Assembly: GCA_036389715.1 (NCBI GenBank)
Contig: DASVWH010000091.1
Span: 1-64,000, forward strand
Reading direction: 5' to 3'
Length of the DNA: 64,000 bases
Origin: DASVWH01 sp036389715
GTDB lineage: Bacteria > Acidobacteriota > Blastocatellia > Pyrinomonadales > Pyrinomonadaceae
A program made the translations under genes and the position numbers. Positions 17,619-24,221 of the stretch are shown here, piece after piece; within the stretch, counting starts at the first letter, position 1; every line of letters begins with the position of its first letter. Under the pieces are notes generated by a model that was given only the letters and a program-made list of their open reading frames with translations, was not told the DNA's origin and did not search any database.

Positions 17619-18524
17619 ATGGAAGAGAACAATCTGCTGCCGGGTGAGCGACGCTGTCCGGCCTGTGATTTCGCGGGCCGGGCGGAGCGCGGCCAAAAGA
17701 ACAACTTTCAGCTGGTCTCGTGTCTCAAGTGCAAGACGCTCTACACGTCGCGCCTGCCGGACGCGGAGCACGCAGAGGACTATGACAGTTATTACTCGGA
17801 CGAGAATCTCTCCGTGCCGGATTTCATCAACCAGCGGCTCTCGGAGATCGTCGGGGAGTTTGCCGGTCACAGGCAGAACGGGCGGCTGCTCGACGTGGGT
17901 TTCGGCGCGGGCACGCTGATGCAGGCGGCGGCGCGCGCGGGCTGGACGCCGACCGGCGTTGAGATTTCGCAAAGGGCCGTCGAGCACGTCGGCGCGATGG
18001 GCTTCGACGTTTTCTGCGGGACGCTCGCCGCAGCCCGGTATCCAGACAATCACTTCGACGTGGTGACGGCCAGCGAAGTGCTGGAGCACGTCGGCGACCC
18101 GCGTGAAGTGGTCGCGGAGATTGCGCGTGTGCTGCGGCCGGGCGGGCTGCTCTGGGGCACGACGCCGCACGTTCGCGGCATCTCGGGCCATGCGCTCGGC
18201 TTGAAGTGGAGCGTCATCGCCCCGCCGGAGCATCTACAGTTGTTCTCCTTGAAGGGGCTCAAGCGAATGCTGGCGGCGGCGGGGCTGCGGCGCGTCCGTT
18301 TGACGACGCAGGGCGTCAATCCCTTCGAGATTCTTCAGTCCTGGCGCTCGTCGCGCTCCGCTGGCGGGCAGCAGATGGAAGGCTTCAACCGCGTCGAAGC
18401 GGGTTACCAGTTGAACCGGCAGTTGATGAGCAGCCCCTCGCGCCGGGTCTTAAAGGGCGCGCTCAACGGGATGCTCAACCTCGGGCGCATCGGCGACTCG
18501 CTCAAGATATGGGCGGAGAAATAG
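17619..18524 (+). CDS. SAM-dependent methyltransferase with N-terminal zinc ribbon
   Basis: 301 residues. Cys pairs C13-x2-C16 and C35-x2-C38 form a ribbon like that of the methyltransferase at 12924. Motif I is LLDVGFGAGTLMQAAA, followed by FDVVTASEVLEHVGDP and IARVLRPGGLLWGTTP, the usual Methyltransf_11/23 landmarks. It probably methylates a sugar of the same glycan. It starts 8 nt after the preceding glycosyltransferase stop, so it very likely shares its message. Confidence 0.82.
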   Translation: MEENNLLPGERRCPACDFAGRAERGQKNNFQLVSCLKCKTLYTSRLPDAEHAEDYDSYYSDENLSVPDFINQRLSEIVGEFAGHRQNGRLLDVGFGAGTLMQAAARAGWTPTGVEISQRAVEHVGAMGFDVFCGTLAAARYPDNHFDVVTASEVLEHVGDPREVVAEIARVLRPGGLLWGTTPHVRGISGHALGLKWSVIAPPEHLQLFSLKGLKRMLAAAGLRRVRLTTQGVNPFEILQSWRSSRSAGGQQMEGFNRVEAGYQLNRQLMSSPSRRVLKGALNGMLNLGRIGDSLKIWAEK

Positions 18525-18577
18525 CAGGCGAAGGGAGGCCCGGGCCGAAAAGCGGCTCGCCCGGCCTTTGACAGCTG

Positions 18578-19672
18578 ATGAAAGTACTGGCACTGGCTTC
18601 CTATCCGATTGAGATGGCGGCGACGCGCTACCGCCTGGCGCAGTTCGTCGGGCCGCTGGCCGAGCGCGGCATTACGCTGACGATTCATCCCTTCCTCGAT
18701 TCCGGGCTGGCCGCCTCTCTCTACCGCCGCTCGGAATGGCCGCGGACGGCGCTCGGGCTGGCGCGGGCGGCGCTGCGGCGCGCGGGCGATGTCTGGCGTG
18801 CGAGCCGGGCCGACGTGATTCTGGTGCAGCGCGAGGCGATGATGTTCGGGCCGCCGCTCGTCGAATGGCTGGCGACGCGGGTGGGGCGCTGCCCGATGGT
18901 GCTGGACCTGGACGACGCGACCTACGTGCGATACCTGAGCCCGACTTACGGGAGGCTGGGCAGCACGCTCAAATGGTTCGGCAAGACGGACGACCTGATT
19001 CGCTGGGCGCGGGTCGTGACCTGCGGCAATCGAAAGATCGCCGAGTACGTTGCGGGCAAGGGCGCGCGGGCCGTCCTGATTCCGACCGTCGTTGACACGG
19101 ACCTCTTCCGCCCGCGCAGCCTGACGGCCACACCCGCCGGAAAGCCTGTGCTCGGCTGGATCGGCACACACTCGACCTTTCCCTACCTCGAATCCATCTT
19201 CCCGGCTCTCCAGCGGCTGGCGCGCGAGCACCCGTTCCGCCTGCGGATAGTCGGCGCCGGACGGGACGACGTGCGGCTCGCGGGCGTCGAGGTCGAGTCC
19301 TGTAAGTGGCGGATGGAGCGCGAGATAGAGGATTTCCAGTCTTTCGACATCGGGCTCTATCCGATTGTCGCGGACGAATGGTCGGCCGGAAAGTCAGGCT
19401 TCAAGTCGGTGCAGTACATGGCTGTCGGGATTCCCTTCGTCGTCTCGCCGGTGGGTGAATGCGCGCAGATTGGGCAGGCGGGCGCGACCCACTTTTGCGC
19501 CACCTCGGAGGATGAGTGGCACGATGCGCTGGCGCGGCTGCTGTCGGACGCGGCGCTCCGGCGGCGGATGGGCGAGGCCGGGCGGGAACACGCCCTGGCC
19601 CACTACACAGTGCCCGCACAGGCCGAGAAGCTGGCCCAGGCGCTGCGCGAAGCAGCCGCCGCTTCAGGCTAA
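18578..19672 (+). CDS. Family 4-like glycosyltransferase, last gene of the polysaccharide run
   Basis: 364 residues in a GT-B fold. The N-terminal domain begins MKVLALASYPIEMAATRYRL, and ADVILVQREAMMFGPPLVEW lies in its middle. VLGWIGTHSTFPYLESIFPA opens the donor domain, and GIPFVVSPVGECAQI lies near the nucleotide-sugar site. It is the fifth glycosyltransferase of the locus. The next gene is on the opposite strand, so the plus-strand unit ends here, in a gap filled with 16-bp repeats. Confidence 0.83.
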   Translation: MKVLALASYPIEMAATRYRLAQFVGPLAERGITLTIHPFLDSGLAASLYRRSEWPRTALGLARAALRRAGDVWRASRADVILVQREAMMFGPPLVEWLATRVGRCPMVLDLDDATYVRYLSPTYGRLGSTLKWFGKTDDLIRWARVVTCGNRKIAEYVAGKGARAVLIPTVVDTDLFRPRSLTATPAGKPVLGWIGTHSTFPYLESIFPALQRLAREHPFRLRIVGAGRDDVRLAGVEVESCKWRMEREIEDFQSFDIGLYPIVADEWSAGKSGFKSVQYMAVGIPFVVSPVGECAQIGQAGATHFCATSEDEWHDALARLLSDAALRRRMGEAGREHALAHYTVPAQAEKLAQALREAAAASG

Positions 19673-19694
19673 AGACCCCGCGTGGTGTGTCAAC

Positions 19695-19806
19695 CGGCTC
19701 TCACCGCGACGCACTTTTACCACAAAGAGTTTTCACTACGATGAGCTTTCACCGGGCCGCGCTTGCGCTAAGATGAGCTTTCACTGCGGCGCGCTTTCGT
19801 CAAGGC
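19695..19806 (+). repeat. 16-bp imperfect tandem repeat, about seven units, in a convergent gap
   Basis: Units start at 19695, 19711, 19727, 19743, 19759, 19775 and 19791. The common core is GAGCTTTCAC with variations (for example GAGTTTTCAC, GCGCTTTCGT, GCACTTTTAC). The array fills almost the whole space between the convergent genes ending at 19672 and 19812. No hairpin terminator was found here, so the array may serve as the 3' boundary. Confidence 0.65.
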
Positions 19807-19811
19807 TTTAG

Positions 19812-21272
19812 TTACTTGCTCTCACGCGGCGCGCGATAACCGGGGCGCGCTCTGACCACAGCATCCTTGCGCGTGCTCTTGACCTTAATCTTTCGATACT
19901 TGCCGTCGCGCTCCGTCCTGGTCGGATAGTAGCCGAGCGAATACTGTGTGCGCAGCTCGGCGGCAATCCTGGCGAAGGCGTCCGGCAGGAAGAAGAGCGT
20001 GTCGGCGCGCAGCAGCGTCCCGCCGGAGAGTTCGGCCAGGTCGTTCAAATAGGCGTCGGCGGTGGAGTACATCATGTCCAGCTCGGAGCTGATGATCGAG
20101 CCGCCGCCCCTGCCGGACGAGCCCGGCATCGGATTATTACTGCCGCCCGGATAACGCGAGTTCGGGTCGCGGCTGTCGGGAGCGCCCGGGTCGCGGCCGC
20201 CCGGATAACGTGCGTCTCGATCCCGCGTGTCGGGATAGCGGTCGCTCCGGTTAATGCCGCCGCCGCCGCCGCCGTTGCCGGTCAGGACAATGCTGTCGGG
20301 CATGCCCGGAATCTTTATCGTGCCGCCGGAGGGAGCGGGGCCGGAAGGCAGCGGGATGGAAGAGCCGCCGGGGAAGGTCGGAGGGGTCGAGCCTCGCCTT
20401 CCGCCGCCGCCGAGAATCGTGCCGAGGTCTATCGTCTGCCCGGAGCTTTGCTGCTGGCGGACGAGGCGCTCGACATCCTCGCGCGTGTCGTAGCGAATCG
20501 GATAGACGATGATTCCGGCCTCTTCCAACTCCCGCCGGTTCTTATCGTAGTTCTCCCTGTCGCTGTAAGAGTCAACGCCGTCCGTGAAGATGACTATGGC
20601 CTTGCGCCCCTTGATGCGCTTGAGCGCGCCGAGCGCCAGGTGCATCGCGTCGTAGAGCTTCGTTCCCTTTCCGGGCCGCGTCTGCCTGATGGCCGCCTGG
20701 AGGGCCGGGCGCGCTTCCGTGAAGTCGCTCAGCTCGCGTATCTGATCGTCGAACGAGATGACCTTGACGCGGTCGGCCGCCTGGAGCTGTTCGACGAAGT
20801 CTATGGCCGCGCGTTGAATCTGCCCTAGTTTCTCCTGCGTGCTCGCGCTGGTGTCGAGCATCAGGACGACGTTGAAGGGAGCCGTCACGGTGGCGAAGAA
20901 GGCGACAGTCTGCTTGACATCATCCTCGTAGATGGTGAACTCCTCCTGGCGCATGTCCGGCAAGTACTTGTCGTTGCGGTCGCTGACGACGACGGGGACG
21001 GTCACGAGATTGGTCTGGACCTTGACGGTCTCGATATCATCCTGCTGCCGGTCGTCGCCCGTCTCCGCTTCCTCAGCGGGCGGCTGAGCGTTGGCGGGGC
21101 TCTGCGCAGGCACGGGCGGGGTCGGCGCAGGCTTGCCCTTTTGCGCGGGCGTCGGCCTGTTCCTGTCGCCGTCCTGCTTCTGCGTGCCGGGCCGGGCCTG
21201 GCCCGCCATGCCGCCGACGAGCAGGGCCATGATGATGATAGTAGCGAAGACCGCCCTGAGAGAGAACGCCAT
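19812..21272 (-). CDS. Secreted von Willebrand factor A domain protein
   Basis: 486 residues. The N-terminus has a signal peptide (FATIIIMALLVGGMAG), then a Pro/Ala/Gln-rich linker. A beta-rich stretch (VNLVTVPVVVSDRN-like, LRQEEFTIYED-like wording in its own sequence: MRQEEFTIYEDDVKQ) precedes the VWA domain. The MIDAS motif is VLMLDTSASTQEKL, and AIVIFTDGVDSYSD supplies the later Asp. Between the VWA core and the C-terminus lies a Gly/Pro/Arg/Asp-rich low-complexity region with degenerate YPGG and RDP repeats. Proteins of this build are very common in Acidobacteriota, with no proven role. A strong ribosome-binding site (AAGGAG) precedes the start. Confidence 0.8.
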   Translation of the reverse strand: MAFSLRAVFATIIIMALLVGGMAGQARPGTQKQDGDRNRPTPAQKGKPAPTPPVPAQSPANAQPPAEEAETGDDRQQDDIETVKVQTNLVTVPVVVSDRNDKYLPDMRQEEFTIYEDDVKQTVAFFATVTAPFNVVLMLDTSASTQEKLGQIQRAAIDFVEQLQAADRVKVISFDDQIRELSDFTEARPALQAAIRQTRPGKGTKLYDAMHLALGALKRIKGRKAIVIFTDGVDSYSDRENYDKNRRELEEAGIIVYPIRYDTREDVERLVRQQQSSGQTIDLGTILGGGGRRGSTPPTFPGGSSIPLPSGPAPSGGTIKIPGMPDSIVLTGNGGGGGGINRSDRYPDTRDRDARYPGGRDPGAPDSRDPNSRYPGGSNNPMPGSSGRGGGSIISSELDMMYSTADAYLNDLAELSGGTLLRADTLFFLPDAFARIAAELRTQYSLGYYPTRTERDGKYRKIKVKSTRKDAVVRARPGYRAPRESK

Positions 21273-21648
21273 AAGATGTAGCTCCTTCCGCTCTAACCGG
21301 AACTATGATGCGGGCAAATTTATCGGCACGCTCGAAGCCCGGACGGGTCGCGCGGGTCGTGGGATGCTTGCAAACTGACAAACTGCTGCTGGTCTTCGCT
21401 TCGATGTCGCGGCAGAGAGAAAGGGTTTGCTCGCCCGCCGAAAGAGGAGGGGAATTTAGTTATTTCATCCACGCCCTGCTCACGGCGGCTTTCTTTTAGG
21501 CGGGCACTTCTGCTAGGTTGTGCGCGGGCCTGGGGGCCGGACGTGGCGCGGATACAATCCTCGCCGTGATTCTCGCGGAAACCCTCTCTCTCTGGCCGCA
21601 CGCTTGAGGCCGATACTGCCAGCGACTGCTGGCCGGAGTCCGACGCAC
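21273..21648. other. Divergent intergenic region
   Basis: This 376-bp region separates the minus-strand VWA gene from the plus-strand ATP-grasp gene. The ribosome-binding site of the VWA gene lies at its left edge. A TACAAT at 21553-21558 could be a -10 box for the rightward gene but lacks a -35 partner. No RNA gene or convincing small gene was seen. Confidence 0.4.
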
Positions 21649-23001
21649 ATGCCTTCCAGCCCGCTCGTCTCTGCCGTCGCATGGTTAGACCGCCGCATCC
21701 TGGATAACACAGAGCTTAATCCTGCGCTCTTCGCCCGGCTCGACCTGGCGCAGCAGGCGCAGGGGCTGCTCTACGGCACGCGCCCGCTCTGCGCTTTCTT
21801 GCGCCCGTACCTCGTCTCGCGCTCACAGTATGCGGCGGTCGCGGAGGCCGCCGAAACCCTGGCGGGCGCTTTCGAGAGGATGGTCAAGTTCGCGCTCAAA
21901 GACGACGGGCTGCTCGGCCAGTTGGGGCTGACCGAGCGCGAGACGAGGATGGCGCGGATTGATCCGGGCTACCAGCGGCTCTGCGTCAGCAGCCGCCTGG
22001 ACGCTTTCCTGACCGACGACGGTTTCCAGTTTCTCGAATACAACGCGGAGAACCCCTCCGGGATAACCGACCAGATGCTGCTCGAAACGGTTTTCTTCGG
22101 GCTCCCGCACATCAAGGAGTTTCTCGCAACTCACGCGCACTGGCTGCCGCGCCCGCATCAACGTTTGCTCGACGCGCTGCTTGAGACCTATCGCCGGTGG
22201 GGCGGGACCGAGGAGCGGCCCGGCATCGGGATAGTGGATTGGGATGGAGTCTCGACCGCCAGCGAGTTTGAGACACTGAAGAGCTACTTCGAGGCCGAAG
22301 GCTATCCAACCGTCATCGCGGACCCGCGCGAGCTGTCCTATGACGGCGTTCGGCTGACGGCCCGCGAGTTTCGGATAGACATTCTCTACAAGCGCGTCGT
22401 GATTCACGAATTCCTCGAAAAGTTTGATGAGACGCACCCGCTCGCGCGCGCCTACGCGGAGCGGAGGGTCTGCATGGCCAACTCCTTTCGCTCGAAGGTC
22501 GCGCACAAGAAGGCAGGCTTCGCCATTCTCAGCGATCCCGTCTACGAGCATCTCTTCACGCCCGAACAGCTGACATGCATCCGCCGCCACATCCCCTGGA
22601 CGCGGCTGGTCCGACCGGGGAGCACGACTTTTAAGGGAGACGAGCGAGACTTGATGGACATCCTCCGCCGCGAGCGCGAGCGGATGGTGCTCAAACCCAA
22701 CGACGACTACGGCGGGGCGGGCATCTACTTCGGCTGGGAGCGGGACGAGCGCGAGTGGGAAGAGGCCATCACGCTCGCCTGCCAGCGCCCCTACGTCGTG
22801 CAGGAGCGCACGCCGTTTCAGAAAACCTTGATGCCCGTCTATACAGACCGCGTCGAGAACCGGGAGATGCTCGTAGACTTCGACCCCTTCCTCTTTCTCA
22901 ACCGGGTCGAGGGCGGGCTCGTGCGTCTCTCCTCCTCTTTTCTCTGTAACGTGACCTCCGGGGGCGGCGAAACCGCGCTCCTTGTGTTAGAAGATTGTTG
23001 A
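21649..23001 (+). CDS. Circularly permuted ATP-grasp protein
   Basis: About 450 residues. FLEYNAENPSGITDQMLLE and DWDGVSTASEFETLK lie in the N-terminal half. The ATP-binding part comes late: ERMVLKPNDDYGGAGIYFGW, with the conserved Lys, and PYVVQERTPF. This order is that of circularly permuted type 2 ATP-grasp/glutathionylspermidine-synthase-like proteins, which form amide bonds on unknown small molecules or peptides. Their usual alpha-E and transglutaminase neighbours are absent here. The ATG at 21649 is preferred; an upstream GTG at 21520 would add an Arg-rich tail that looks non-coding. Confidence 0.7.
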   Translation: MPSSPLVSAVAWLDRRILDNTELNPALFARLDLAQQAQGLLYGTRPLCAFLRPYLVSRSQYAAVAEAAETLAGAFERMVKFALKDDGLLGQLGLTERETRMARIDPGYQRLCVSSRLDAFLTDDGFQFLEYNAENPSGITDQMLLETVFFGLPHIKEFLATHAHWLPRPHQRLLDALLETYRRWGGTEERPGIGIVDWDGVSTASEFETLKSYFEAEGYPTVIADPRELSYDGVRLTAREFRIDILYKRVVIHEFLEKFDETHPLARAYAERRVCMANSFRSKVAHKKAGFAILSDPVYEHLFTPEQLTCIRRHIPWTRLVRPGSTTFKGDERDLMDILRRERERMVLKPNDDYGGAGIYFGWERDEREWEEAITLACQRPYVVQERTPFQKTLMPVYTDRVENREMLVDFDPFLFLNRVEGGLVRLSSSFLCNVTSGGGETALLVLEDC

Positions 23002-23061
23002 CGCCGGTCGGGGCCGGTGCGCTCGCAGAGACTCTCAAACAGGGAATTGGATAAACAGCAC

Positions 23062-23622
23062 ATGGCGGAAATCTTTGTCAGTACGGATATTGAGACGGAC
23101 GGGCCCATTCCGGGGTCGCACTCGATGCTGAGCCTCGGCTCGGCGGCCTACACGGCGGACAAAACGCTGGTCTCGACCTTTTACGCCAATCTCGAAACGC
23201 TGCCCGGCGCGACGGGCTATCCCGAAACGATGGCCTGGTGGGAAACCCAGCCCGCCGCCTGGGCCGCCTGCACCGAGAATCCGCAGCCGCCCGAACAGGT
23301 CATGCAGCAATACGTGGCCTGGGTCAGGGCGCTGCCCGGCAAGCCTGTCTTCGTCGGCTACCCCGTCGTCTTCGACTTCATGTTCGTCCAGTGGTATCTG
23401 CACAAGTTCGCGGGCGAGAGCCCGTTCGGCTATATCGCGCTCGACATCAAGACGTATGCCTACGCGCTGCTGAGGCCCAAGAACTTCCGCCACACGATGA
23501 AATCCAACATGCCCAAGCACTGGTTCGACGACCTGCCGCACACGCACAACGCCCTGGACGACGCCAAGGAGCAGGGCGCGCTCTTCTGCAACATGCTCGC
23601 CGAGCATCTCAAACAACCATGA
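23062..23622 (+). CDS. DnaQ-like 3'-5' exonuclease
   Basis: 186 residues with the three DEDDh motifs: D9-x-E11 in STDIETDGP, the second Asp in VGYPVVFDFMFVQWYL, and HNALDDAKEQG with the His and last Asp. The length matches a stand-alone exonuclease domain with no polymerase partner. It could degrade short DNA or RNA. Its stop overlaps the start of a PilZ gene by 4 bp (ATGA), so the two are translationally coupled. The ATG at 23062 places the first motif at the usual distance from the N-terminus. Confidence 0.85.
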   Translation: MAEIFVSTDIETDGPIPGSHSMLSLGSAAYTADKTLVSTFYANLETLPGATGYPETMAWWETQPAAWAACTENPQPPEQVMQQYVAWVRALPGKPVFVGYPVVFDFMFVQWYLHKFAGESPFGYIALDIKTYAYALLRPKNFRHTMKSNMPKHWFDDLPHTHNALDDAKEQGALFCNMLAEHLKQP

Positions 23623-24026
23623 CGCAACACCCAGAGCAGCCAGCCGTCGAACAGCGAGAGGCCGAGCGCGTCGGGGTGACGGAGGTGGACACGGCCATCT
23701 ATATCCTCTGGGTGGATACGGACGAGGCTTCCGGCAGCGGAAAGATCACCAGCCTCAGCAGCCTCGGCTGTTTCATCCAGACCAAGGCCGAAGCGCGGCT
23801 CGCCAGCAGCATCTTCATCCGGCTGCGCCTGCCGACCGAACGCTGGCTCTTATTGACGGGCGAGATTATTCACATCACACGCCGGGTCGGCTTCGGAGTC
23901 CGCTTCACCGGACTGACCGCCGAGGACCAGGCCATGCTCGCGCTGCTCGTCGAGTATTACAGCGAATCCCCGACCGTTCTCGTCGGGACCATCTGCGAGA
24001 GCGAGGGCGGCCCGCAGCCCGCGTGA
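23619..24026 (+). CDS. PilZ-domain protein
   Basis: 135 residues. An RxxxR motif is visible at residues 13-17 (REAER) and an SxSxxG at 45-50 (SLSSLG), where the canonical motif has Asp or Asn first. LTGEIIHITRRVGFGVRFTG forms the barrel end typical of PilZ. It may bind cyclic di-GMP, though the missing Asp/Asn and the long space between motifs weaken this. It is a single-domain adaptor with no effector domain, coupled by a 4-bp overlap to the exonuclease. Confidence 0.75.
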   Translation: MTQHPEQPAVEQREAERVGVTEVDTAIYILWVDTDEASGSGKITSLSSLGCFIQTKAEARLASSIFIRLRLPTERWLLLTGEIIHITRRVGFGVRFTGLTAEDQAMLALLVEYYSESPTVLVGTICESEGGPQPA

Positions 24027-24221
24027 AAAGGCGGGGCCCCCGAGCGCCGCGTCCGGTTGCAAACGGCGCGGCATCTTATGGCAATCATGCCTGCCTGTGG
24101 TAACCTCCTTTCAAACCGAGATGACATCAGAAGACAGGGAACCCGCCCTCGCTGGATTTGTAGCCTCAAGGGGGATGCCCTATGCTCTTCGGACTTACTT
24201 ATGAAGGAGACGGAATTGCTT

